DNA of 64,000 bases from Candidatus Obscuribacter sp. (lineage in GTDB: Bacteria; Cyanobacteriota; Vampirovibrionia; Obscuribacterales; Obscuribacteraceae): positions 5,952,001 through 6,016,000 of the forward strand of contig JADJQZ010000001.1 in the NCBI GenBank assembly GCA_016712465.1, written 5' to 3'. Position numbers and translations under genes: made by a program. How positions within the stretch are numbered: position 1 is the stretch's first letter; each line of letters opens with the position of its first letter. Below are positions 8,166-16,666 of this stretch, one piece after another. Under the pieces are notes generated by a model. It saw nothing but the letters and a program-made list of their open reading frames with translations, had not been told where the DNA came from and did no database searches.

Positions 8166-9263
8166 ATGAAAAGAAGCCCGGGCAAGCGGCACACCCTCTA
8201 TGCTCTGGCGCTCCTTTTCTCTCTGGTGCCGGGGGCGGCTTCCCAGGCGGCGCCGGGAGCTGCCTCCCAGGCGGCTCCGACAGATTCCAAGATCACGTTC
8301 AGTAGCAGCACACCCACTAAATTGAAGTATCGCACCACCAAAACCGCCCTGGTGAAAGAAGCGAGAATTCTAGACTTTCCCCCAGACAAAGCGGTCGGAT
8401 CAGTGCTTGTTCAATTCGACAAAGACGAAAAGGGTAAAAGCAGTCACAAACTCTTCAAGGCTATGGGACGGGTAAACATACCGCCCGGAACCGTCGTCGT
8501 ATTCATGCCGAACGAACGTTTTTTCGCCAATCCCAAGGTGCTGGACAGTCTCAAACCTGATGCCATAGATGGTCTGCGCATGAAATTCTTTCCCATGGAC
8601 GAAGCCGAAGAAGGGCGAGGGGATGCCGGTCTGACTTACCTGAGTCGCTTTTCGAATCTGCGCTACGTAGATCTGGACCGCTCGGAAGTAAGCGACCGTG
8701 GGCTGAAAAGCCTGAAGAACCTCAAGCACCTTGAGGTCATTGCCGCCTTCGGCACCTCCATAGACGGCAGCGCCTTCAAAGAGATGGGACGCATGGAATC
8801 AGTCAAAAGCTTGAATTTGCCCAACACAAATCCCAAAATGGAGGAACTCAAAAACATTCCCGCGGTCTTTCCCAATCTAGTCAGCCTCAATCTAGGGCGC
8901 ACTCGTCTCACAAACGCCGTCATGCCCGCAATTGGGCGACTAAGCTGCCTTGAACGACTGGAAATCTCCAACAATTTGTTTCTCACTGATGACGCCATAG
9001 AGCACATTCTCAAGCTAAAAAAACTGCGCCTGCTGGAACTGGGTGATACTTCGATTTCAGCCCGCGGTCTAGCGAAACTCAAAGGAACACAAATTGAGAA
9101 TTTAATAGTGACAGCCAGACAATTTAAGCCGGGAGAGATGGAGCAACTTCAAAAGGTTTTGAAAACCGTGCAGTTTACTGTTTTGAACAAACGTTTGAAC
9201 CGGGATATAGACCCGGAAACCAAAGCCATTTTTGGACCCATGTCGCGGGGTCGCGGACTCTAA
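8166..9263 (+). CDS. Exported leucine-rich-repeat protein
   Basis: The ATG at 8166 (365 aa) is preferred because the signal peptide follows at once (Y-A-L-A-L-L-F-S-L-V-P-G-A); a TTG at 8091 would put 25 extra residues before it. After the signal come two copies of G-A-A-S-Q-A-A-P encoded by a 24-bp direct repeat at 8232-8279. Residues about 150-330 carry LRRs of the ribonuclease-inhibitor/cysteine-containing type (L-x-x-L-x-x-L-x-L-x-x-T-x-I-x-x-x-G-L). The same LRR style appears fused to two Ser/Thr kinases in this window. Likely a periplasmic or surface binding protein; ligand unknown. Confidence 0.8.
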   Translation: MKRSPGKRHTLYALALLFSLVPGAASQAAPGAASQAAPTDSKITFSSSTPTKLKYRTTKTALVKEARILDFPPDKAVGSVLVQFDKDEKGKSSHKLFKAMGRVNIPPGTVVVFMPNERFFANPKVLDSLKPDAIDGLRMKFFPMDEAEEGRGDAGLTYLSRFSNLRYVDLDRSEVSDRGLKSLKNLKHLEVIAAFGTSIDGSAFKEMGRMESVKSLNLPNTNPKMEELKNIPAVFPNLVSLNLGRTRLTNAVMPAIGRLSCLERLEISNNLFLTDDAIEHILKLKKLRLLELGDTSISARGLAKLKGTQIENLIVTARQFKPGEMEQLQKVLKTVQFTVLNKRLNRDIDPETKAIFGPMSRGRGL

Positions 9264-9571
9264 AGGCTGAAACCGCCACCGGATAGCTTTCCATAGAATT
9301 CACTAGCAGACAGCTTTCCGTAGAATTCGCAGTCCGGTCATTTCTCTCCAGGCATTCCGGTGCCAGGCACTAAACTCATGTAAACGGAAAACTTAAATCT
9401 GCTTGACGCTGAAAGTCAGCACTGGCACAGGGTTTCATTTGACTAAAAGTCCAGAAACGCTGATGTATTATTTGTTCAAATCACTATTGTTACATTGGGG
9501 GCAAACCGTCCAGAAGGTAGCCCCGAGGGCGGCCGAATCCGCTAAAAGCGGCGCGAAAAGACAGCCCCAAT
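9264..9571. other. Convergent intergenic region with short direct repeat
   Basis: Two 17-bp copies of AGCTTTCC(A/G)TAGAATTC lie at 9285-9301 and 9312-9328, 27 bases apart. A 67-codon ORF overlapping the next gene's 3' end has no convincing support. No terminator with a T-run is obvious. Confidence 0.5.
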
Positions 9572-10798
9572 CTAAGGAAGATTTCGCACGCGCTTCTGAG
9601 TACTGACGGCGCGAGTTAAAAGCCTGGCAGCCCCCTTATCGTCGAATACTTTGACTGAACTCTCAGTAGAAACCAGCCCGGGTCGCAACAACTTGTAGGA
9701 GTTCAACTCTTCGTCCTGATAGGCTTGCAGTACTTTGCGGCTGCTCTTATCCACCACAAAATGGCTGGCCTGCACCTTCACCACACAACTGTTCTTGCCG
9801 GTCTCAATAATCTGATAGCGTTTGACACGATGGCAATCGATGGCGAAGCCACGATCGACGGACCCTGAAGCTGTGAGAGGCACAGTCATCCAGACCTGGC
9901 CATTTTTATCTTTATACGTGCCGAACACATCCAGCACCCGGGCCGGTTGGCGACCCAGCGCCTTGAGAGCCTTGCCGGTAGTCAAATCCACGCGACTGGT
10001 TTCTTCGCTTTCCTGCCTGAGCCACTGCCCGGCCAGCCAGTGCGGAATGCGCACCTTGAGCTGGGAACCGCCCTTGAGACTAGAAGGTCTGCCGCCGGCA
10101 CCGTTAAGAGCACCGGTCTTCAGATTTTGTTCGATGACCGCCTTCATGCGCTTCTTGTAGTCGGCAACGGCCGGATCAACTTTCGCCGCCTGGCTCTTCA
10201 ATGCCGCATTGCGCCTGGCCTGGTCCAGATTTTGCGTGCTGGCATCAATCTGCGGCAGCGCCTTAAAGCTCTGATGCGGAGCGGGCACAGGCACCACGGT
10301 CGCTGTTTTGCTCAGGGCCCTGGGGTTATTGAGGGCACCAGGTCCACTCAGGGCACCGGGGTTATTGAGGGCACCAGGTCCACTCAGGGCACCGGGGTTA
10401 TTGAGCGCACCAGGTCTTTCCCAGTCGGGCAAAGGGGCGAGACTCTCAGCATGAGTGATGCCGCCCGTGAGCTTGAAAGAGGATGAAGGAGAAACTGAAT
10501 TTACAGGCGAGGTGTTGCCTCCAACAGAAATGCTGCCGCTGCCGACTGTGTTACCACCACCCGCACCGCCACTGGAGCCTCCCCCCGCGCTGCCCAGCCC
10601 TTTGTAGAGATCGGCCTCGGCTTGAGAAAGCAGTTCTCCGGCACAAGCCATGTCGGCAAAAGTCGTATCGGCAAACGCCATGCCGGCAAAAGTCAGGCCC
10701 AGTGCCAGAAAAAGACCGGACAGAAAGCGCTCACACCGCAAACTGAAGGCACACCGAATCAAATGCCTACCCAGCAAGCTAAAGGCACAGCGAATCAA
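9572..10798 (-). CDS. Exported repeat-containing protein, coupled to mnmG
   Basis: A 408-aa protein starting at TTG 10798, overlapping the mnmG stop by four bases (TTGA), so translational coupling is likely. The N-terminus contains a 12-residue near-duplication of L-I-R-C-A-F-S-L, then a hydrophobic export segment (L-F-L-A-L-G-L-T-F-A-G-M-A-F-A). Residues about 55-90 are Gly-rich. Residues about 130-165 hold three 12-residue repeats of G-A-L-N-N-P-G-A-L-S-G-P. The C-terminal about 170 residues look like a beta-rich folded domain (W-L-A-G-Q-W-L-R-Q-E-S-E-E-T-S-R-V-D) that I do not recognise. A TTG after the duplication is an alternative start. Confidence 0.7.
   Translation of the reverse strand: MIRCAFSLLGRHLIRCAFSLRCERFLSGLFLALGLTFAGMAFADTTFADMACAGELLSQAEADLYKGLGSAGGGSSGGAGGGNTVGSGSISVGGNTSPVNSVSPSSSFKLTGGITHAESLAPLPDWERPGALNNPGALSGPGALNNPGALSGPGALNNPRALSKTATVVPVPAPHQSFKALPQIDASTQNLDQARRNAALKSQAAKVDPAVADYKKRMKAVIEQNLKTGALNGAGGRPSSLKGGSQLKVRIPHWLAGQWLRQESEETSRVDLTTGKALKALGRQPARVLDVFGTYKDKNGQVWMTVPLTASGSVDRGFAIDCHRVKRYQIIETGKNSCVVKVQASHFVVDKSSRKVLQAYQDEELNSYKLLRPGLVSTESSVKVFDDKGAARLLTRAVSTQKRVRNLP
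10311..10411 (-). repeat. 36-bp tandem repeat, 3 copies, in frame
   Basis: Units begin at 10311, 10347 and 10383 and encode the 12-residue GALNNPGALSGP repeat in the exported protein. The last unit is partial. The near-identity of the copies suggests recent expansion. Confidence 0.9.
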
Positions 10799-10808
10799 AC
10801 GCCCACCG
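10741..10808 (-). repeat. 36-bp direct repeat spanning the mnmG stop codon
   Basis: Two imperfect copies lie 36 bases apart. The right-hand copy contains the mnmG TGA stop; the left-hand copy lies inside the next gene and encodes the second L-I-R-C-A-F-S-L. The duplication appears to have extended the downstream gene's N-terminus with sequence from the mnmG tail. Confidence 0.6.
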
Positions 10809-12684
10809 ACTCGAAAGCGGCGTCGCGAGCGTTTTGACGGCGCCGCTGTTCCAACCAGACCATCAAGACAGACACGTCAGCAGGGCTGACCCCGCCAATG
10901 CGGGCGGCTTGACCGAGGGTGAGAGGGCGAACCTTATTCAACTTCTCTCTCGCCTCTTTGGCCAGATGGGTCAACTCACCGTAGTCGAAGTCTTGAGGCA
11001 GTTTTACTTTGTCGTACTTCTCGGTATGTTCAATTTGCAGCCGTTGCCGCTCGATATAACCGGCGTACTTAACGTCCGTCTCCACTTCCAGAGCAAAGGC
11101 AAAGGGCACTTCGGAGGCCGGCGCCTTGGCCTCGATGACCGAATACGGCACCCGGGGACGGCGCAATAGCTCTTCCAGAGTGACGGACTGCTTGAGGCTT
11201 TCGTCAAAGGGCAAAAGCGCTTCCTCGAAGCCCTGACCGGGATGAACCCGGGTTTTCTTCAACCTGGTCTTCTCAGCGCCGATGGCTTCCTGCTTTTCAT
11301 TGAATAGACGCCATCTGTAGTCATCGACCAGACCAATTTCACGACCGAGAGGAGTCAGTCTGACGTCGGCATTATCCTGACGCAAAAGCAGACGATACTC
11401 GGAACGAGAGGTCATCATGCGATAAGGCTCCCCAATCTCCTTGGTGACCAGATCATCGATGAGGGTGCCGGCATAGCTCGAAGAACGAGGCAACTCAAAG
11501 GGTGCCTCACCCTTCACATAGAGAGCGGCGTTGATCCCGGCCACGATGCCCTGGGCGGCGGCTTCTTCATAGCCGGAGGTACCGAGAATCTGGCCGCCGG
11601 CAAAGAATCCGGGCAGGTCTTTGGCCATCAAGGCGTGGGTGAACTGAATGGCCGGCATGTAGTCGTACTCCACGGCATAAGCCGGTCTGACCATGGAGGC
11701 GTTCTCCAAACCCGGCAGAGAATGCACGATATCGTGTTGCACCTGTACAGGCAAACTGGTGGAACAACCCTGCAAATACACTTCATAGGTGGAACGGCCT
11801 TCCGGCTCCAGAAAGAGCGAATGGCTGTCCTTATCGGCAAAGCGCACGATTTTGTCTTCGATGGAAGGGCAATAGCGAGGTCCGATGCCGTGAATCATGC
11901 CCGAATACATGGGCGACTGGTGCAAGTTATTGCGAATTAGCTCATGGGTGCGTTCGGTGGTGCGGGTCTGATGGCAGGGAATCTGAGGCAAAACCGGACG
12001 CTTGTCCAGGAAGGAGAAAAATTGCAAATGAGCATCGCCCGGCACTTCGGGCAATTTGGAGTAATCAATGGTACGACCATCAATTCGAGGCGGCGTGCCG
12101 GTTTTAAGCCGCCCGGTGCTGAAACCGAGGGAACGCAAATAGGCCGAAAGGCCCACAGCCGGAAATTCTCCGGCCCGACCGGCGGGCATAGTTTCTTTGC
12201 CGATCCAGATGGTTCCTTCCAGGAAGGTACCGGCGCACAACACTACGGCCCGGCAATTGATGCGGTCACCGAAATTCAGTTCCACACCTGCTACTTTGCC
12301 ATCTTCAATGATCAAACTTTTGGCCATGCCCTGACGCAAAGTCAGATTCGGCAATGATTCCATGTAATTTTTCATCCAGATGGCATACTCGCGCTTGTCG
12401 GACTGGGCGCGCAAGGCTTGCACAGCCGGTCCACGGCTAGAATTGAGCATGCGAATCTGCAAATATGTGGCGTCCGTGGCTTCGCCCATGACGCCGCCGA
12501 GAGCGTCAACTTCACGGGCCAGATGAGTCTTGCCGGGTCCACCCACAGCCGGATTACACGGCATAGCACCGATGGTGTCCAGATTGACGGCCAGGAGCAT
12601 AGTGGAAAGACCCAGACGCGCACTGGCATTTGCCGCCTCACAGCCGGCATGTCCGCCACCGATTACAACCACGTCGAAATACAT
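10795..12684 (-). CDS. mnmG: tRNA uridine-5-carboxymethylaminomethyl(34) synthesis enzyme MnmG
   Basis: A 629-aa FAD-dependent enzyme that, with MnmE, installs the carboxymethylaminomethyl group on wobble U34 of certain tRNAs. The start M-Y-F-D-V-V-V-I-G-G-G-H-A-G-C-E-A-A is canonical, so ATG 12684 is chosen over the upstream TTG 12705. Typical blocks follow: M-P-C-N-P-A-V-G-G-P-G-K-T-H-L, the long R-L-K-T-G-T-P-P-R-I-D segment, Y-C-P-S-I-E-D-K, and the C-terminal helical MnmE-binding domain with Y-x-G-Y-I-E-R-Q. Length and motifs fit the family; no defect is seen. mnmE is not in the window. The next gene on the strand overlaps by four bases. Confidence 0.97.
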   Translation of the reverse strand: MYFDVVVIGGGHAGCEAANASARLGLSTMLLAVNLDTIGAMPCNPAVGGPGKTHLAREVDALGGVMGEATDATYLQIRMLNSSRGPAVQALRAQSDKREYAIWMKNYMESLPNLTLRQGMAKSLIIEDGKVAGVELNFGDRINCRAVVLCAGTFLEGTIWIGKETMPAGRAGEFPAVGLSAYLRSLGFSTGRLKTGTPPRIDGRTIDYSKLPEVPGDAHLQFFSFLDKRPVLPQIPCHQTRTTERTHELIRNNLHQSPMYSGMIHGIGPRYCPSIEDKIVRFADKDSHSLFLEPEGRSTYEVYLQGCSTSLPVQVQHDIVHSLPGLENASMVRPAYAVEYDYMPAIQFTHALMAKDLPGFFAGGQILGTSGYEEAAAQGIVAGINAALYVKGEAPFELPRSSSYAGTLIDDLVTKEIGEPYRMMTSRSEYRLLLRQDNADVRLTPLGREIGLVDDYRWRLFNEKQEAIGAEKTRLKKTRVHPGQGFEEALLPFDESLKQSVTLEELLRRPRVPYSVIEAKAPASEVPFAFALEVETDVKYAGYIERQRLQIEHTEKYDKVKLPQDFDYGELTHLAKEAREKLNKVRPLTLGQAARIGGVSPADVSVLMVWLEQRRRQNARDAAFESVGV

Positions 12685-12879
12685 CTTGAAACCCGTCTTC
12701 CACAAGCTGGAAAAACCATCATAACAAATGCTCTTGATAAACCCCTAAAGCTCTCCAAAGCCTAATCTTTTCACTTTCGGCCAGGCAGCCTGCCGGCCCT
12801 CATAAAAGGCAGGACGAGTGAGACCAAATCTTGTGGCGGAGAGCATTTCAGAAACTGAAACGAAAAACCCTGAGAGCAA

Positions 12880-12896
12880 GCCGGGGCTGCCCCGGC
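12880..12896. promoter_or_regulatory. GC-rich perfect hairpin between divergent genes
   Basis: GCCGGGGC-T-GCCCCGGC: 8-bp perfect arms with a one-base centre, located between mnmG and the PCYCGC gene, which are divergent. There is no T-run on either side, so it is not a classic terminator. It could be an operator or an mRNA 5' structure. Function unknown. Confidence 0.4.
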
Positions 12897-12952
12897 GGTC
12901 TATACTTTGTTACATAGATAAGTTAGACAGATAAAGCGCCACCGCACTGCCC

Positions 12953-13732
12953 GTGAGATTCCCGATGTTGTCCATGCCCCCAACCAAAGAACCGGCCCGA
13001 AGAAGCCTCCATCCCAAACAGGTAGTTTCGCTCAACCTGCTCACATTGTGCAGCCCGGCACTGGTATTGCTCATGGCCTCAAGCACGGTCCAAATCGCCC
13101 GGGCTGAATCAAACGTCGCTAGTCAGAACGCCACCGATAAGCCGGCTTCAGGCAGCCTCCTGATCAAGACAGTGCTTGACCCGGAAAAATACTTCGGTAA
13201 AGCGAAACTGGGCTATATGGCCGCCCGACTCTGCCCCGAAATCTGTGAAAAACTCTTCTGCTACTGCGGCTGCGACGTCACCGACGAACATTCCACCCTC
13301 CTTGACTGTTTCACCTCAGACCATGGCGTCGACTGCTATATCTGCCAGGAAGAAGCACTCATAGCTCTAAAAATGAAGCGGGAAGGCAAGTCCCTTGCCG
13401 AAATTCAAAAGGCCGTCGACCTGCAGTACGAAAAGCAAAATCCTTTCGCCCCCACCGATAAGCTTCTGCGCTACCAGAAAGAACGGCTGTGGCAGCCGGA
13501 GAAGACAAGTAGCCCCGGCAAAACAAAAGGTAAGCAGTCCGAAAAATTAGCGGGGCAAACCACACCTAACGCTAACTCCGCTAAGAGCAAAAGAGGCTTG
13601 CCAAGCGCATCAAACAAAGACAGTAGCGGCACGTTGCCAAGCGAAAATTCGCAGCCGAAGAAGCAAACCCAAAACAACTCAGGCAGCAGCACCGGAGCAG
13701 GTTGTTGCTCCGGCAAGAAGAAAGTCAAGTAG
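12953..13732 (+). CDS. PCYCGC-motif exported protein
   Basis: A 259-aa protein whose N-terminus has a long hydrophobic segment (about residues 26-50) ending in A-R-A-E, consistent with a signal peptide. Residues about 85-150 carry the F-C-Y-C-G-C-D ... H-x-x-L-L-D-C-F ... H-G-x-D-C-x-I-C-x-x-E-A pattern of the PCYCGC family, probably a metal- or disulfide-binding domain of unknown role. The tail is Ser/Lys/Asn-rich and ends G-C-C-S-G-K-K-K, adding two more Cys. The start is GTG 12953; an ATG at 12965 would remove four residues. Confidence 0.8.
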   Translation: MRFPMLSMPPTKEPARRSLHPKQVVSLNLLTLCSPALVLLMASSTVQIARAESNVASQNATDKPASGSLLIKTVLDPEKYFGKAKLGYMAARLCPEICEKLFCYCGCDVTDEHSTLLDCFTSDHGVDCYICQEEALIALKMKREGKSLAEIQKAVDLQYEKQNPFAPTDKLLRYQKERLWQPEKTSSPGKTKGKQSEKLAGQTTPNANSAKSKRGLPSASNKDSSGTLPSENSQPKKQTQNNSGSSTGAGCCSGKKKVK

Positions 13733-14232
13733 CACGGCTGCCAAGAAATCGGGGCAGCGCTAATGCCTCGCCAAGGTTTTCAAGCCGAAGATGTATTTCA
13801 TCAAAAATGCAGGGACGACTGAAGCCTTAATAGAGTTTTTCAAGAGCATTTTTAGTAGTGTCCTTAAGTTCGCTTTTTTCAGCTCTCAAGAGAATTTCCT
13901 TTAGTCCTCCATTCCCAGTCCTGCCAGTCACTCTTCTCCATCGCCACTTCCAACCATGGGAGACGGAGTAGGTCATCAAATCGACTTGCTGGTAACCATG
14001 GATGGCACCAACTTCACTAATTACTAACTCCCAGGTCTACCTCCGGCGTCGGCTCAGAATTCGGGACCAACTCTCGGTTCCAGTCATCGGCCCGGATGTG
14101 CATGCACATATGCAAATCTGCAGCACCACTCAAAGAGAAAAAGGCGCAGAAGCAATTCTTGGAAAGCGGTGCTTGGACCAGGCGTTTTTCTTCGACTCAA
14201 CGACATCTGTCTGACAACTACGGGAACATGCA
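13733..14232. other. 500-base gap without a convincing gene
   Basis: No RNA gene or confident ORF is seen. The minus strand shows two adjacent coding-like frames (see 13827-14109). A 70-codon plus-strand ORF at 14002-14214 overlaps them and has no ribosome binding site. The promoter of the following M48 gene is probably in the right-hand part. Confidence 0.5.
13827..14109 (-). pseudogene. Possible decayed or frameshifted small gene
   Basis: Reading the minus strand, an ATG at 14109 opens a 30-codon frame (M-C-M-H-I-R-A-D-D-W-N ...) ending at 14017. A second frame that overlaps it runs on to a TAA at 13827-13829, with its own ATG at 13976 (49 aa: M-T-Y-S-V-S-H-G-W-K-W-R-W-R-R ...). Joined by one shift near 14020-14040, they would give about 90 residues. 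I recognise no family. It may equally be chance or a 49-aa basic peptide. Confidence 0.22.
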
Positions 14233-15513
14233 ATGAAAAACCATAAGCATTCCAACAAGTATTCCGACCCAGACCCCTCTGTCGACCAGGCCAGTATCGA
14301 TCGCCAACTGCGCATCAACTGGATTCGTACCATCTTCGGCATCGCCTTGATGGGTGGTCTCTCTTTCGCCGGTCTGGTCTTCCTTGGTGTCAACTTCACC
14401 GTTGCCACCGTCATCCTCTTCTTCTTCTCCGTGCTGATGCCTCTGTTCGGCTGGTGGAACAGCGCTAATCTCGTCCTCAAGATGATGCGCTGCCGTCCGC
14501 CCAACATGAACGACCGGGATCATGCACGGTTGGTGCGCCTGGTGGACGAAATCTATCCGCTCACCGGCCTCAAGAAGAAGCCTGAAGTCTTCGTCTCGCC
14601 TCTGCCCATTCCCAATGCTTTCGCCACCGGCCGTTCACCCTCCACCGCTTTCATTGCGGCTACGGAAGGTCTTTTCGCCGTGGGTCTGGAAGATCGTGAA
14701 ATCAAGGCGATTCTCGCTCACGAGCTGGCCCATGTGAAAAGCCGCGATGTGGCGATTACGTCACTGGTGGCAGTTCTGGGTTCGCTCTTCTCCATTCTTC
14801 TGGCAGGCTTCGCTCCCGGCATGTTCAACGCCTGCTTCAGCGAGCGCAACAACCGGGAAGACCTGGTGGGCAAGCTGTCCAACAAGGTGAAGCGCGACAA
14901 GAAGCGTTTTGCCGACCCGGCCAGCGCCGTCACCGGCTTCTTCATCACCCTGGTGGTCTTCTACATCGCCAGCATCTTCGCCAAGCTGATCACGCTCTTC
15001 GTGAGCCGCAGCCGCGAGAGTGCCGCTGACGTGCTGGCCGCCAACTGGACCCGGGACCCCTGCGCCCTGGCCACTGCTCTGCAGAAAATCGTGGACTGGA
15101 TGAACCGCAACAAAGCGGCGCTTCAGCTCAAGATTCTGCTGGGCGGCATGGAACCGCTGCTCTTCGTCAGCCTGCATGAGGGCGAGGAAGGGCTGAATCC
15201 GCCGCCTCCGAAGGGTTGGCTGGCACGCCTGCGCAAGTGGGTGGGTCATCTGGGCGACAATCACCCGCCGGTGGAAGACCGCGTCACGTTGCTCGACGGT
15301 CTGGCCGGCTCGGTCTGCCCGCGCATGCACGACATTCGCGCCGATGAAGCGAAGCGCCGCCGCGACCGCATCCGCGAGGAACGTCAGCGCCTCAACAGCA
15401 AGTCGGCTCCGCCGGCTGTGCCCCCTGCCGTGCCTCCCACCGCCGCCGAAGAGGGGCAAGAAGGTACTGCAGATGAAGGGTCCGAAACCAAACCTGGTCA
15501 GGATCCCAAGTGA
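14233..15513 (+). CDS. M48-family membrane metalloprotease (HtpX-like)
   Basis: A 426-aa protein. Two membrane helices occur at about residues 33-52 and 55-77. The zinc site H163-E-L-A-H167 lies in I-L-A-H-E-L-A-H-V-K-S-R-D, with the third ligand probably E262 in S-R-E-S-A-A-D-V-L-A-A. More hydrophobic segments occur at about 175-195 and 235-257. This matches HtpX/M48B proteases, which cut membrane or misfolded proteins at the cytoplasmic face. The tail (after about 385) is Pro/Ala/Glu-rich. The gene is visibly more GC-rich at third codon positions than its neighbours, which could mean high expression or transfer. It is longer than HtpX (about 290 aa), so the exact subfamily is uncertain. Confidence 0.88.
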   Translation: MKNHKHSNKYSDPDPSVDQASIDRQLRINWIRTIFGIALMGGLSFAGLVFLGVNFTVATVILFFFSVLMPLFGWWNSANLVLKMMRCRPPNMNDRDHARLVRLVDEIYPLTGLKKKPEVFVSPLPIPNAFATGRSPSTAFIAATEGLFAVGLEDREIKAILAHELAHVKSRDVAITSLVAVLGSLFSILLAGFAPGMFNACFSERNNREDLVGKLSNKVKRDKKRFADPASAVTGFFITLVVFYIASIFAKLITLFVSRSRESAADVLAANWTRDPCALATALQKIVDWMNRNKAALQLKILLGGMEPLLFVSLHEGEEGLNPPPPKGWLARLRKWVGHLGDNHPPVEDRVTLLDGLAGSVCPRMHDIRADEAKRRRDRIREERQRLNSKSAPPAVPPAVPPTAAEEGQEGTADEGSETKPGQDPK

Positions 15514-15517
15514 ATTT

Positions 15518-15554
15518 GGCACCGGTTTGAGCAGCACTGCTTGAACCGGTTGCC
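15518..15554 (+). terminator. Imperfect hairpin after the M48 gene
   Basis: The arms GGCACCGGTTTGAGC and GCTTGAACCGGTTGCC pair imperfectly around CAGCACT, five bases after the stop. No T-run follows, so it may be a 3' stabilising stem or a weak terminator. Confidence 0.4.
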
Positions 15555-15576
15555 ATTCAGTTCCAGCCGTGAGTGC

Positions 15577-15594
15577 TTAACCGTTAACGGTTAA
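15577..15594. repeat. Second intergenic copy of TTAACCGTTAACGGTTAA
   Basis: A perfect 18-bp palindrome identical to the core at 1843-1860, here 63 bases after the M48 gene, between convergent genes. A location between gene ends argues against it simply being an operator for a promoter. Confidence 0.8.
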
Positions 15595-15752
15595 CAAACT
15601 CACTTGCATACTTCGAACTCGGGTTGGCTCGGGAAGTCGGAAGCCTGAAGGCCTCTTGATTTCCAGACCGCCCGGGTTCTTTTTTTGCTTCAAGTTGTCA
15701 AGAGATCCCGCCAACAACGTCACTTCTAGCTTACTTAGTTATTGGAAGGCGG

Positions 15753-16415
15753 TCAAAACTGGTTTCCGTAAACAGGGGCGCTATTGATTGCTCTTTCGCC
15801 GACGGCGCGGCGCAAAGCAGTACTGTTATTGGCGTAAGGGTTGGCAAATTGACTGGAATACTGGCCGGAGTAATGATTTGCATTCAAATTTGAATAAAGA
15901 GCCGGATTCAGGTTGCCACCGGGGGAGTGCTGCCGGTAGCTACTGTACGTACTCATAGCTCGCCTGGTCATGGAAGCACCAAATTGCTTTATGGCCGGGG
16001 ATGCGGCAGAAGAACCCTTCACTGACTGACCGGGCGACTGCTCGCAGCGACTGCGAAAATGATTCCCCCAGTAATCGCCTTGTTCGCCGCCACCACTGCT
16101 AAAGCGACCGCCGCCGCCGCCAAAACGTCCGCCGCCATCGCCTCCACCAAAACGCCCGCCGCCGCCACCGCCGAAGCGACCGCCGCCGGATTCACTGGTG
16201 GGCACCATCAAAGAATCCATGCCATGTCGGCTGCGTATGGAGCTTGCAGCATAGCCATTATGCTCACTGGGGGCGCCGCCATGATAGTGGTAGGCAGCCA
16301 TAGATGCGTTGTATCCATTCGGCGCATGGGGATTGACTTCAAAATCCCGACTGAAGGCAGGCTGGAACCCCGAGGAGATAGCACTTAACAGAATTATGGC
16401 ACCGAGCTTTCTCAT
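15753..16415 (-). CDS. Exported Gly-rich RFGGG-repeat protein
   Basis: A 220-aa protein with a short signal peptide (M-R-K-L-G-A-I-I-L-L-S-A-I-S-S-G-F). Residues about 78-108 are repeats of R-F-G-G-G-G, encoded by CCG/GCC-rich repetitive DNA at about 16096-16192. The remainder is rich in S, N, Y and G, with repeated N-x-N-x-Y-S-G-Q-Y-S-S-Q-F. I recognise no family. The composition suggests a disordered surface or adhesive protein, but that is an inference from composition only. Confidence 0.65.
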   Translation of the reverse strand: MRKLGAIILLSAISSGFQPAFSRDFEVNPHAPNGYNASMAAYHYHGGAPSEHNGYAASSIRSRHGMDSLMVPTSESGGGRFGGGGGGRFGGGDGGGRFGGGGGRFSSGGGEQGDYWGNHFRSRCEQSPGQSVKGSSAASPAIKQFGASMTRRAMSTYSSYRQHSPGGNLNPALYSNLNANHYSGQYSSQFANPYANNSTALRRAVGERAINSAPVYGNQF

Positions 16416-16666
16416 ACTTTAATTTCGCCTTTTACCAGTTGCTTATGTTCATCATAAACCCGCCGGGTCGATCGAGAATCACGAGCCGCACAGGACACTG
16501 CCAAATTCAAGGCACGATAGTTTGGTCACAACTCGGTTATGTAACAGCAGTATGTTTGGAGAGCCCCAAAACCGAGCCCGCCATTGAACCCGAAGAAAGC
16601 TACTGCTTCGATTGAACGGCTGCACCTTGCATCAATGGCATTTTCTAATCAAAAGGAGATTTTCTT

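Noticed and set aside
9403..9606. A 67-codon plus-strand ORF before the repeat-containing exported gene
   Set aside because: It overlaps the 3' end of a better gene on the other strand, lacks a ribosome site and resembles no family.
14002..14214. A 70-codon plus-strand ORF in the gap before the M48 gene
   Set aside because: No ribosome site and no recognisable composition; it overlaps more coding-like frames on the minus strand.
15640..15700. Rho-independent terminator at the T7 run near 15682
   Set aside because: Only the short palindrome CCCGGG precedes the T-run; no stable stem could be drawn.
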